From an uncultured Prevotella sp. (GTDB lineage: Bacteria; Bacteroidota; Bacteroidia; Bacteroidales; Bacteroidaceae), in assembly GCA_900322035.1 (NCBI GenBank), contig ONYL01000012.1:1-60625 (forward strand): DNA of 60,625 nt. The letters are read 5' to 3'. This document shows, piece after piece, positions 42,998 to 51,733 of this stretch. Every line of letters starts with the position of its first letter. Positions within the stretch are counted from its first letter, which is position 1. Position numbers and translations under genes: made by a program. The notes under the pieces were generated by a model, which made no database searches, was not told the origin of the DNA, and saw only the letters and a program-made list of their open reading frames with translations.

Positions 42998-43762
42998 ATG
43001 GGAAAAATCATTGCACTTGCCAACCAAAAAGGCGGTGTTGGCAAAACCACTACAACAATTAATCTCGCGGCCTCTCTGGCCACGCTCGAGAAAACCGTTC
43101 TTGTGGTAGATGCCGACCCACAGGCCAACGCTTCCAGTGGTTTAGGAGTAGACATCCAGCAGGTAGACTGCTCTCTTTATGAATGTATCATCGACCATGC
43201 CGACGTGCGCGATGCCATCTATACCACAGATATTGAAGGCCTCGACATTATCCCCAGCCATATCGACCTTGTGGGAGCGGAAATAGAAATGCTGAATCTT
43301 GACAACCGCGAGAAGGTCATCAGCACGCTGTTGGAGCCTATTCGCGGCGAATACGATTATATTTTGATAGACTGCTCTCCTTCGCTCGGACTCATTACCG
43401 TCAACGCGCTTACGGCCGCCGACTCGGTGATCATTCCCGTGCAGTGTGAGTATTTCGCTCTTGAAGGTATCAGCAAGTTGCTCAATACAATAAAGATCAT
43501 CAAGAGCCGGCTCAATCCGAAACTGGAAATAGAGGGATTCCTGCTCACGATGTACGACTCGCGCCTTCGTCTGGCCAACCAAATCTACGATGAAGTGAAG
43601 CGCCACTTCCAGGAACTTGTCTTCAAAACCGTCATCCAGCGCAATGTAAAACTATCCGAGAGTCCAAGTCATGGCCTCCCCGTGATTCTTTACGATGCGG
43701 ATTCTACCGGTGCCAAGAACCATCTGGCCTTGGCTCGTGAGATTATCAGCAAAAACAGTTGA
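42998..43762 (+). CDS. parA: Chromosome partitioning ATPase ParA (Soj)
   Basis: Deviant Walker ATPase that segregates the chromosome origin with ParB. The P-loop ANQKGGVGKTTTTINLAASL is at about residues 8-27, with VVDADPQANAS and ILIDCSPSLGLITVNAL following. It has 254 residues from the ATG at 42998; a GTG at 42992 in frame is less likely. It is first in a run with parB, DUF5683, mltD and relA/spoT. Confidence 0.97.
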   Translation: MGKIIALANQKGGVGKTTTTINLAASLATLEKTVLVVDADPQANASSGLGVDIQQVDCSLYECIIDHADVRDAIYTTDIEGLDIIPSHIDLVGAEIEMLNLDNREKVISTLLEPIRGEYDYILIDCSPSLGLITVNALTAADSVIIPVQCEYFALEGISKLLNTIKIIKSRLNPKLEIEGFLLTMYDSRLRLANQIYDEVKRHFQELVFKTVIQRNVKLSESPSHGLPVILYDADSTGAKNHLALAREIISKNS

Positions 43763-43785
43763 ATTTAAAAAAGAAGGAATAAACA

Positions 43786-44739
43786 GTGGCAGTACATAAG
43801 AAATTCAATGCTCTGGGGCGTGGTCTTGATGCCCTGATCTCGACCGAAGCCGTGCGTACGAGTGGTTCGTCGACCATCAATGAGATTGCTCTCGACCAGA
43901 TTGAGCCCAATCCCAACCAGCCGCGCCATGACTTTGATGAGGAAAGCTTGCAAGAACTGGCCAACAGCATTCGTGAGATAGGCATCATTCAGCCCATCAC
44001 GCTGCGCCAGGTGTCGGAAAACCGATTTCAGATCATCGCCGGCGAGCGTCGGTGGCGGGCTTCACAGCTGGCCGGACTGAAAGCCATTCCCGCTTATATA
44101 CGCACCATCAAAGATGAGAGCATCATGGAGATGGCTCTCGTGGAGAACATACAGCGTGAGGATCTCAACCCCATTGAAATTGCACTGGCCTATGAGCACT
44201 TGCTTGAGTCGCCGGGAATGACCCAGGAACGCGTGAGCGAGAGAGTGGGAAAAAGCCGTGTTGCCATCACCAACTACCTGCGGTTGCTTAAGTTGCCGGC
44301 CCAGGTGCAGATGGCCCTGCAAAAAAAAGAGATCGACATGGGCCATGCCCGTGCGTTGCTGGGACTTGAAGATCCACACATGCAGCTGAAACTCTTCAAT
44401 GAGATCGTGAAGAATCAGTATTCTGTGCGCAAGGTGGAAGAAATGGTGAAGCTGCTCAACAATGGCGATACCATTCAGAGCGGCAAACGCAAAATTCAGG
44501 CGCGCAGTCAGCTTTCGGAAGAGATGACACAGATGCGGCGACGTCTTGGCGGCTATTTCAATGCTAAAGTGTTGGTGGCCTGCTCGCCAAAGGGTAAGGG
44601 AAAAATCACCATTCCCTTCAACAGCGACGAGGACTTGCAGCGCATTATGGGAATATTCGATCAATTGGGCCGTAAGGAGGATAGCAGTGCGCCGGTCGGT
44701 GACGGGCAAGAGCCTTCTCCCAACGATGGGAATGCCTGA
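43786..44739 (+). CDS. parB: Chromosome partitioning protein ParB
   Basis: CTP-dependent DNA clamp that loads at parS sites. It begins AVHKKFNALGRGLDALIST (GTG start). The N-terminal ParB domain holds QIEPNPNQPRHDFDEESLQELANSI, and the CTP-binding motif GERRWRASQLAG is followed by LVENIQREDLNPIE. The helix-turn-helix lies in TQERVSERVGKSRVAITNYLRLLKLP, and the C-terminus dimerises. It has 317 residues. It follows parA by 23 bp. I did not see a good parS site (TGTTTCACGTGAAACA type) in the window. Confidence 0.97.
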   Translation: MAVHKKFNALGRGLDALISTEAVRTSGSSTINEIALDQIEPNPNQPRHDFDEESLQELANSIREIGIIQPITLRQVSENRFQIIAGERRWRASQLAGLKAIPAYIRTIKDESIMEMALVENIQREDLNPIEIALAYEHLLESPGMTQERVSERVGKSRVAITNYLRLLKLPAQVQMALQKKEIDMGHARALLGLEDPHMQLKLFNEIVKNQYSVRKVEEMVKLLNNGDTIQSGKRKIQARSQLSEEMTQMRRRLGGYFNAKVLVACSPKGKGKITIPFNSDEDLQRIMGIFDQLGRKEDSSAPVGDGQEPSPNDGNA

Positions 44740-44742
44740 GTC

Positions 44743-45483
44743 GTGGCGACTAATATTAATAATGTAGAGATAGACGAAGTGACGCAGTTGTATAGCAGGC
44801 ACAGTATATCTTTCGCAGTGCTGGTCATATTCTTGCTTATGCCCTTGGGCCTCAGTGCTCAGACGCGGGAGGTGGTAGCCGTTGCCGACTCTGATTCGAC
44901 AGTGGCAATAAAAGCGAATATGTTGCCCGACAGCCTAAGCAGGCGGCCCAAACGCGACTGGGGAACGTGGCGTCCTGATCCCAAACGGGCCTTGTGGCTG
45001 GCTTTGGTCCTGCCTGGAGCAGGACAGATCTATAACCGCAAGTACTGGAAACTTCCCATTTTCTATGGAGGTTTTGTGGGTTGCGCCTATGCCATGCGGT
45101 GGAATAATCAGATGTATCACGACTACAGTCAGGCTTATCTCGACATTATGGACGATGACCCTTCGACTCACAGCTACGATTCGTTCCTTCATTTGGGCGT
45201 GGAGATCACCCAAGACAACCTCTCGCGCTATCAGGAGCTCTTTCGCAAGCGAAAGGATCGCTATCGCCGCTGGCGTGATTTGAGCTTTTTCTGCCTCGTC
45301 GGAGTGTATGCTCTCTCTGTAGTGGATGCTTATGTCGACGCATCTCTCTCAGAATTTGATATCTCTAACGATTTGAGCATGAAACTTTCGCCGGCTGTAA
45401 TCAATGCCGGCGGTGCCATGGGAGGATATGCCTCTCCTCTGAAAAACAATGCTGTGGGTGTAGCGTGCAGCCTTACGTTCTAA
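44743..45483 (+). CDS. DUF5683 domain-containing membrane protein
   Basis: A 246-residue protein that starts at a GTG 3 bp after the parB stop. A signal-like hydrophobic segment (FAVLVIFLLMPLGLSAQ) is preceded by a long polar stretch. The DUF5683 core is recognised by PDPKRALWLALVLPGAGQIYNRKYWKLPIFYGGFVGCAYA and DLSFFCLVGVYALSVVDAYVDASL, each with a membrane segment. The close spacing suggests co-translation. Its place beside parAB and a lytic transglycosylase hints at an envelope role, not known. Confidence 0.87.
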   Translation: MATNINNVEIDEVTQLYSRHSISFAVLVIFLLMPLGLSAQTREVVAVADSDSTVAIKANMLPDSLSRRPKRDWGTWRPDPKRALWLALVLPGAGQIYNRKYWKLPIFYGGFVGCAYAMRWNNQMYHDYSQAYLDIMDDDPSTHSYDSFLHLGVEITQDNLSRYQELFRKRKDRYRRWRDLSFFCLVGVYALSVVDAYVDASLSEFDISNDLSMKLSPAVINAGGAMGGYASPLKNNAVGVACSLTF

Positions 45484-45526
45484 CAATTATTTATTAAAAA
45501 TCAGATAAGCGAACAATAATCAGAAA

Positions 45527-46915
45527 ATGAGAAAATTTTACATAGTCCTTCTCTCGCTCTTTTTTGCAGGTACCTGTACGATAAACGCCCAGGTGGATAT
45601 TGAAGACGACGAAGACGAGAGCGAGACAGAAGTAACAGTGACCAACCAAGAAGGAAAGGAAGAACAAATTGAACTGCCCGAGGCCATGACCTATGAACTC
45701 GACAGTCTCCTCTACCTCTACAATTCCAAGACCTATCTGCGTCCAGACAGCTCTTGTGATTTTCCCGACATCAATCCGCAGTATACAAAAGAGGAGATTA
45801 TGGCCCGGCTGAAGATGCTCCCCACGGTCATCGAGATGCCCTATAACGACGCTGTACAGAAAATGATCGACCGCTATAGTGGTCATCTGCGCCATTCGGT
45901 TTCTTTCATGTTGGGCGCGCAGAATTTCTACATGCCTATCTTTGAAGAGGCCCTGGAGAGCTACAGACTTCCGCTCGAGTTGAAATATCTGCCTGTTATA
46001 GAGTCGGCGCTGAACCCGCGTGCTGTGTCTCGGGTAGGTGCCACGGGGCTTTGGCAGTTTATGATTTCCACGGCCAAACACTATGGATTGAAGGTGAACT
46101 CTTTGGTTGATGAGCGCCGCGACCCGCTCAAGAGTTCATATGCTGCCGCTCAGTATCTGAGTGACCTGTATAAAATTTTCGGCGACTGGAATCTTGTTAT
46201 TGCAGCCTACAACTGTGGGCCTGACAAATTGAACCGTGCTATTCACCGTTCGGGTGGCAGTCGTGATTATTGGCAAATCTATCCCTATTTGCCTGCTGAG
46301 ACGCGGGGCTATGTGCCTGCATTCATCGCTGCCAACTACATCATGAACTACTATTGTGACCACAACATATGTCCGATGCTCTCTACGCTGCCGGTGAAAA
46401 CTGATACGGTGATGCTTAGCCGTGATGTACACTTTAAACAGGTGGCTGGCGTGTTAGGAATCAGCGTAGACCAATTGAGAGATCTTAATCCACAATATCG
46501 TCGCAATGTCGTCAATGGCAACAACAGCCCCATGCCTATCCGTCTGCCCGTCGCCGACATCAGCCGGTTTATCGACAATGAAGATTCCATCTATGCTTAC
46601 AATGCAGATGAACTACTGACGAAGCGTGATGAGGTAGATGTCAACGACGACGATGTGCCTACTGTGCAACGCGTGCGCAGTTATTCTTCTTCATCCAACA
46701 AAGCCTCACGCCGAAGCAAGAAAAGCGGTCGCGGAAAGGACAAGTCGAAGAAGAAAAAAAAGAAAAACAGTGGATCTGCAAGCGTTACCGTGCGCAGTGG
46801 TGACACGCTTTCCGAGATAGCCCGGCGCCAGCACACCACGGTGAAGAAGCTCAAAAAGCTTAACGGCATCAGCGGCAGCACCATCAGGGCTGGGAAGAAA
46901 ATAAAAGTGAAGTAA
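45527..46915 (+). CDS. Membrane-type lytic transglycosylase with LysM (MltD-like)
   Basis: Cleaves peptidoglycan glycan strands. A signal peptide (MRKFYIVLLSLFFAGTCTINAQ) leads to an SLT domain with the catalytic Glu in VIESALNPRAVSRVGATGLWQFM (about residue 160) and NLVIAAYNCGPDKLNRAI. A LysM-like region (HFKQVAGVLGISVDQLRDLNPQYRR) follows. A very basic lysine/serine-rich linker then precedes a C-terminal LysM (RSGDTLSEIARRQHTTVKKLKKLNG). It has 462 residues. It lies 12 bp before relA/spoT. Confidence 0.95.
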   Translation: MRKFYIVLLSLFFAGTCTINAQVDIEDDEDESETEVTVTNQEGKEEQIELPEAMTYELDSLLYLYNSKTYLRPDSSCDFPDINPQYTKEEIMARLKMLPTVIEMPYNDAVQKMIDRYSGHLRHSVSFMLGAQNFYMPIFEEALESYRLPLELKYLPVIESALNPRAVSRVGATGLWQFMISTAKHYGLKVNSLVDERRDPLKSSYAAAQYLSDLYKIFGDWNLVIAAYNCGPDKLNRAIHRSGGSRDYWQIYPYLPAETRGYVPAFIAANYIMNYYCDHNICPMLSTLPVKTDTVMLSRDVHFKQVAGVLGISVDQLRDLNPQYRRNVVNGNNSPMPIRLPVADISRFIDNEDSIYAYNADELLTKRDEVDVNDDDVPTVQRVRSYSSSSNKASRRSKKSGRGKDKSKKKKKKNSGSASVTVRSGDTLSEIARRQHTTVKKLKKLNGISGSTIRAGKKIKVK

Positions 46916-46927
46916 TCGTTTCGTCCT

Positions 46928-49192
46928 ATGGAAGATACTGACCAGAAGAATAAAGAGCGCGAGGCAGCCGACAATGAGATGATCGAAAAGGCTTTTCATC
47001 ATCTTCTCGATACTTATTTAGCCTCCCGTCATCGCAAGAAGGTGGATATCATCACCAAAGCGTTCAACTTTGCCCGGCAGGCACATAAAGGCGTCCGACG
47101 GCTGTCGGGCGAGCCCTACATCATGCATCCCATAGCCGTGGCTCAGATTGCCTGTGAGGAAATGGGACTCGGATCTACGTCGATTTGCGCCGCCCTCCTT
47201 CACGATGTCGTGGAGGATACTGACTATACGGTGGAGGATATAGAGAATATCTTCGGAGCGAAAATAGCCAGCATCGTCGACGGATTGACCAAAATCTCTG
47301 GTGGTATTTTCGGCGACAAGGCATCGACACAGGCAGAGAACTTCAAGAAGCTTCTGCTCACAATGAGCGACGATATTCGAGTCATTCTCATCAAGATCTG
47401 CGACCGTCTGCACAACATGCGCACATTGTCGTCGCAGCCTGCCAATAAGCAGTACAAGATTGCTGGTGAGACGCTTTATATCTATGCGCCGTTGGCTCAC
47501 AGGCTGGGACTGAACAAGATTAAGAATGAGCTGGAAGATTTGAGCTTCAAGTTTGAGCATCCCGAGGAATATGAGAAAATCGAACAGAAGCTTGCCTTCA
47601 CCGAGAAGGACCGCAACAAACTCTTTGACGATTTTACGGCTCCCATCCGTGAGGCACTCGACAAGATGGGACTCAAATATTCCATCAAGGCACGCGTCAA
47701 GACTCCATATTCCATTTGGACGAAGATGCAGAATAAACACGTCACCTTTGAGGAAATCTATGACATCCTGGCCGTGCGCATTGTCTTTGTCCCCTTGAAG
47801 CGGGAGGAGGAAGTGAACGAGTGTTTCCAGATTTACGTCTCTCTCAACAAGATCTACAAGAGTCACCCCGACCGTCTTCGCGACTGGGTCAATCATCCAA
47901 AGGCCAACGGCTATCAGGCCCTCCACGTTACGCTCATGTCAAGAACGGGCCAGTGGATTGAGGTACAGATCAGGTCGGATCGAATGAACGAAATTGCCGA
48001 ACAGGGATTTGCTGCCCATTGGAAATATAAGGAACATGACCAGCAGGGCGATGATGACAATGAGCTGAACGACTGGCTGCGCACCATAAAGGAGATCCTT
48101 GATGATCCTCAGCCCGACGCGATGGACTTTCTCGATACCATCAAGCTCAACCTCTTTGCCAGTGAAATCTTCGTTTTCACGCCCAAAGGTGAAATCAAGA
48201 CAATGCCGGCAGATTGTACCGCACTTGATTTTGCTTTTACTATCCATACTTTCCTTGGCTCGCATTGTATCGGAGCCAAGGTCAACCACAAACTGGTGCC
48301 GATGAGCCATAAGCTCAAGAGTGGCGACCAGGTAGAAATCCTCACTTCCAAGTCGCAGCATCCCAAACCCGAATGGATCAACTTTGTGTGTACGGCGAAG
48401 GCCAAGGGCAAGATCCAGGCTATTTTGCGTCGAGACAGCAAGGAAGTACAGCGCAGAGGGGAGGAAATTCTGCGCCAATGGCTGCAGGATCACGACATGA
48501 CTCCGGCCACGAGTATTATTGACAAACTCTGTGCTTTTCACGACATATTGAAACCGGAGAGTTTTTTCCAGGCGCTTGGTGAGCGCTCCATCATCCTCGG
48601 CGATAAGGATCTTGACGAGCTTCTTGGTAAGAAAAAAACAGGCAGTAGCTCGGGAGGCTGGCGCAAGTTTGTTCCTTTCCTTAAGTCAAAGGACAAGACT
48701 TCGGTAAAGCCCGACCTTCTTGTCGTTGGACGGGAATTCAACCGCAAGATTCCCTGTGTTATTACTGAGGACACGATCGGCATGTACATTTTCCCCGATT
48801 GCTGTCATCCTATCCCGGGAGATGACATTCTTGGGTTTATCAACAGCAAGAATCAGGTGGAGATACATAAGCGTACGTGCAGTGTGGCTACAAAATTCAA
48901 GTCGAGTTTCGGCAACCGTATTCTTGATGCCAAGTGGGATATGCACAAGCGACTTTTCTTCGACGCTGTTATAGAGATACGGGGCATTGACCGCAAGGCA
49001 ATGCTCTTTGATGTGTCGCAAGTGCTCTCCAAGGATCTCGACGTGAATATTCACAAGTTGACAATCAGCGCGGATCAGGGGATCTTTGTGGGCACCATTG
49101 AGATCAAGGTGCACGACCGCGATGAGGTTGTGATGATCATGAAACGTCTGAAGACGATTGATGACCTGCAGGAGGTTTCACAGATCATGTAG
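46928..49192 (+). CDS. Bifunctional (p)ppGpp synthetase/hydrolase RelA/SpoT
   Basis: Controls the stringent response. The HD hydrolase domain is intact (GEPYIMHPIAVAQI, AALLHDVVEDTD, KICDRLHNMRTL). The synthetase domain has ARVKTPYSIWTKM, YDILAVRIVF and GYQALHVTLM. The TGS domain is VFTPKGEIKTMPADCTALDFAF, and a C-terminal ACT-like domain follows (RGIDRKAMLFDVSQVLSKD). It is full length at 754 residues. The conserved HD residues suggest it can hydrolyse as well as make the alarmone. It is last in the parAB run. Confidence 0.96.
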   Translation: MEDTDQKNKEREAADNEMIEKAFHHLLDTYLASRHRKKVDIITKAFNFARQAHKGVRRLSGEPYIMHPIAVAQIACEEMGLGSTSICAALLHDVVEDTDYTVEDIENIFGAKIASIVDGLTKISGGIFGDKASTQAENFKKLLLTMSDDIRVILIKICDRLHNMRTLSSQPANKQYKIAGETLYIYAPLAHRLGLNKIKNELEDLSFKFEHPEEYEKIEQKLAFTEKDRNKLFDDFTAPIREALDKMGLKYSIKARVKTPYSIWTKMQNKHVTFEEIYDILAVRIVFVPLKREEEVNECFQIYVSLNKIYKSHPDRLRDWVNHPKANGYQALHVTLMSRTGQWIEVQIRSDRMNEIAEQGFAAHWKYKEHDQQGDDDNELNDWLRTIKEILDDPQPDAMDFLDTIKLNLFASEIFVFTPKGEIKTMPADCTALDFAFTIHTFLGSHCIGAKVNHKLVPMSHKLKSGDQVEILTSKSQHPKPEWINFVCTAKAKGKIQAILRRDSKEVQRRGEEILRQWLQDHDMTPATSIIDKLCAFHDILKPESFFQALGERSIILGDKDLDELLGKKKTGSSSGGWRKFVPFLKSKDKTSVKPDLLVVGREFNRKIPCVITEDTIGMYIFPDCCHPIPGDDILGFINSKNQVEIHKRTCSVATKFKSSFGNRILDAKWDMHKRLFFDAVIEIRGIDRKAMLFDVSQVLSKDLDVNIHKLTISADQGIFVGTIEIKVHDRDEVVMIMKRLKTIDDLQEVSQIM

Positions 49193-49209
49193 AAATACGG
49201 TTTCGATGA

Positions 49210-49266
49210 ACACGCATACGGAAATAGGGCGGGAAAATAAATCCCGCCCTATTTCCGTATGCGTGT
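49210..49266. terminator. 25-bp perfect hairpin between convergent operons
   Basis: 49210-49234 pairs with 49242-49266 without a mismatch; the loop is AAATAAA. It lies 17 bp past the relA/spoT stop and 76 bp before the convergent DUF4435 stop. No T tract follows on either strand, so it may act as a bidirectional transcript end or 3'-end stabiliser more than a classical terminator. Confidence 0.65.
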
Positions 49267-49342
49267 AGCCCGTCAATTGTGTCAAGAGTCCATTTCGAGC
49301 TGCCGTCAAGTTCTGATCTAAGGTTGTCAAGGAGAGACAAAG

Positions 49343-50350
49343 TCACCTACCGCACGTCTGATTGACAAAATTGCGCAAGTCGGTTTTGATCTGCTGAATG
49401 ATGTCAGAGTTGAGAAATCCCGTATTCTTGCGCAGCATCGATTCAATGTCTTCTATCCGGCTCGCATAGCATGACAGTTCGTTGCGTCGTTGCATGCCAT
49501 GCACGCTTTCTCGTGCAATCTCATTTTGTCGTTCGTTGACGAGCTTTTCACAGACTTTGCCCATCATGGGCACGACTACCTTGTCAAAAAGATGGTGGCC
49601 CTGAATGAAGAGATAGGTGTTGTCTGGAGTAACGCCAAGACTGGCCAAATTGTCGATCAGCTGCTGCCTGTTTTGCAGGGCTTCGGGATGTCGGTGTTGA
49701 AGGAGCGATAATTTCTTGTTGACCTTGTGACGCAGCAGGTTGATTTGGTTGGCGGCATTTTTCACTGAGAAGTTGCCCATCTCGATGTCTTTCAGAAAGT
49801 CGTTGATCGTATATTCGCGATAGTTGGGAGTGCGGTAGAACCAGATGCTCCAAACAAAGAGCGGAAAGATGGCTTGTGAATATTGTCGCAGGTATTCATC
49901 GAAGTTGAAGATGGAGTGGTCGTTGAGGGTTACGGCAACGCACACTTCGTGGAGTGAGGGCGCATAGCATTGCAGGTTCTCAATGGCGTAGGCATAGGTG
50001 TGGAATACGTAAGGGTTGCCGATGACGATGCGTGAAGTCTCTGTAGCCCCCTGTTCGAGATAGTCATAGTCAGCGTCGACACAGGCAATCATGTTCTTTC
50101 CCACCTTATCGGCGAGTACAGCCATGAGTGCGGCCTTCTTTCCACGCTCCAGTTTTTTTTCGCGGGATGGCAGCATCACCTCGAAGAAGAGCTTGTCGGT
50201 CTCCACGCCGCTGAGTATGCTTCTCCAGAAAAACACGTCGTCGTAGCTTTCTACGTAGGCTACGACCCTTCGTCTGGCATCTTTTGAGGTCAGCCTGTCC
50301 GCCGCCTCGAAATAGCCAGAGGATAGATTGTCGCGCAGTCGCTTGCCCAT
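49343..50350 (-). CDS. DUF4435/TOPRIM-like protein, partner of the ATPase
   Basis: Protein of 335 residues with TOPRIM-type acidic motifs: Glu34 with Asp37/Asp38 in AYVESYDDVFFW, and Asp92/Asp94/Asp96 in IACVDADYDYL. This matches my recollection of DUF4435, the family of the PARIS effector AriB. The C-terminal half is helical and basic (NLLRHKVNKKLSLLQHRHPE, ESMLRKNTGFLNSDIIQQ). It lies 9 bp after the ATPase gene and surely forms an operon with it. It could be a defence nuclease or a housekeeping nuclease of Bacteroidales; the sequence alone does not decide. Confidence 0.8.
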   Translation of the reverse strand: MGKRLRDNLSSGYFEAADRLTSKDARRRVVAYVESYDDVFFWRSILSGVETDKLFFEVMLPSREKKLERGKKAALMAVLADKVGKNMIACVDADYDYLEQGATETSRIVIGNPYVFHTYAYAIENLQCYAPSLHEVCVAVTLNDHSIFNFDEYLRQYSQAIFPLFVWSIWFYRTPNYREYTINDFLKDIEMGNFSVKNAANQINLLRHKVNKKLSLLQHRHPEALQNRQQLIDNLASLGVTPDNTYLFIQGHHLFDKVVVPMMGKVCEKLVNERQNEIARESVHGMQRRNELSCYASRIEDIESMLRKNTGFLNSDIIQQIKTDLRNFVNQTCGR

Positions 50351-50359
50351 AGCTGATGA

Positions 50360-51181
50360 TTATGATTTGTCCGTAATGTCGCTCACCTCTGTCACGTGAT
50401 CCATCCATCCGTTCATGATGACGGCCGGACTGTGGGTGGTGAGAATGATCTGTACGTTGGGATTAAGTTGGAGAATGAGGTCGATGAGCTGTTTTTGCCA
50501 TTCCACATGCATACTCACTTCGGGCTCGTCCATAAACAGGACGTAGGGCTTGTTGTCCTCGATCAGCACGGTGAGAAGGATCGCCAATATTTGTTTCTCT
50601 CCACTCGACAGCTGATAGGGGAGCAGTTTCTCGCCCATCTGCTCAAAATAGATTTCATTTTCACTCCGCACAATTTTCTTTCCCGTGTCTGTGAACAGGC
50701 TGTCCATGATGTCTTGGAACCTGCGTTTGGGCTCGCTGATGTCTTTGGCTTTTTGTTGTGCGTTGGGGTCGCCACTTTGGAGAACAGAGATGATCCGGTT
50801 ACCAATATTGACCTGATAGTCGAGATACTTCCGTTGCAACTGAAAAAGCTGCCAATCCAGTTCGGTGGCAAGTGATGCATTCATTTTACTCACCATTTCC
50901 GCGTTGAGAAGCGGACGGTCGAACGAACGGATCATATCGAATCTGATGCGTGTGGCGTCTTCCGGAACAACCGTCAGATGTACTCCCTTGAGCATGTTGG
51001 AGTGCAAGTCGGAAGAGTTGGCCAGGCTCTTGGTGACCTTGTTGAGAATCGTAGATTTGCCAACACCGTTCACGCCGCTGAGGATGTTTACTTTCCGGTC
51101 AAGGTTCCATACTACGTGCCGGCGGCCACTCCACAACGAGTCTATCTCGATTCGCTTGATGTAATCAACGAATTTTTCCAT
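50360..51181 (-). CDS. ABC-type/AAA_15-AAA_21-like ATPase, partner of DUF4435
   Basis: Compact ABC-fold ATPase of 273 residues. Walker A is GVNGVGKST (about 36-44), the ABC signature LSSGEKQ (191-197), Walker B VLFMDEPE (about 214-221) and the switch His in TTHSPAV (about 250). The insertion between Walker A and the signature is short and mostly helical, unlike the long coiled coils of SMC or Rad50. It belongs with the OLD/AriA type of stand-alone ATPases that regulate a TOPRIM nuclease. It heads a two-gene operon with the DUF4435 gene. Confidence 0.88.
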   Translation of the reverse strand: MEKFVDYIKRIEIDSLWSGRRHVVWNLDRKVNILSGVNGVGKSTILNKVTKSLANSSDLHSNMLKGVHLTVVPEDATRIRFDMIRSFDRPLLNAEMVSKMNASLATELDWQLFQLQRKYLDYQVNIGNRIISVLQSGDPNAQQKAKDISEPKRRFQDIMDSLFTDTGKKIVRSENEIYFEQMGEKLLPYQLSSGEKQILAILLTVLIEDNKPYVLFMDEPEVSMHVEWQKQLIDLILQLNPNVQIILTTHSPAVIMNGWMDHVTEVSDITDKS

Positions 51182-51205
51182 TGTCGTCTTCGCTTTTAGT
51201 TTTTA

Positions 51206-51213
51206 CAAAGATA
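51206..51213 (-). promoter_or_regulatory. Promoter of the ATPase/DUF4435 operon, -7 element
   Basis: TATCTTTG on the minus strand, 24 bp before the ATG; TTTC at 51234-51237 is a 3-of-4 match to the -33 box at 20-bp spacing. The 22-bp repeat array begins 211 bp upstream of this box. Confidence 0.6.
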
Positions 51214-51423
51214 GGCCTTTATTTTGAAAAAACGAAATCCAGCCGTAATTTTTAGAGGATTGAATTTTATTTATTCTGATAATGTTGGGTAATCCACCCG
51301 ACAGCCTTTAACTCTCAGCGTATACAAGTCCTTTCTCCTTCACACTATTCATAGGGGTAGCGGTTGGGCCATTTGTGAATGCAACAGTAGTTATTTACGC
51401 CTCAAAATGCGGTTCTTGACCCC

Positions 51424-51511
51424 GGCCCCCATATGGCAGCCCACCGGCTTCCAATTGGAGGCCAATGGGCTTCCATATGAGGGCCCGTTGGGAGGCATTT
51501 GCCACCCGAGG
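51424..51511 (+). repeat. 22-bp palindromic array, copy C (3 good units, 1 diverged)
   Basis: Units start at 51424, 51446 and 51468, with a diverged one at 51490. Cores are GGCCCCCATATGGCAGCC, GGCTTCCAATTGGAGGCC and GGCTTCCATATGAGGGCC. The second is a perfect dyad in its centre (TTCCAATTGGA region). The left flank GCGGTTCTTGACCCCGGC resembles the flanks of the other arrays. The right flank (51507-51525) is roughly its inverted repeat. The remaining intergenic sequence on either side (51240-51400, 51520-51733) shows nothing recognisable. Confidence 0.85.
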
Positions 51512-51733
51512 TCAATTCTCGGTTTTTGATACATCTATTCACCGATTTCTCGTATTCTTCTCCGCGGAATACAGAAAGAGCCTTGTTCCTTTTTGTCAAC
51601 CTACTGATGAGAGGAAAGGTAAACGGTTAGTCTGTTTGGTAAAAAAGTGCTGTGAAAATAGAAGGAAATAAAAAAGAACATGTCCGTTTCCGATTTGACA
51701 AACTTATAAAATCATAACATAAGATAGAAAATG

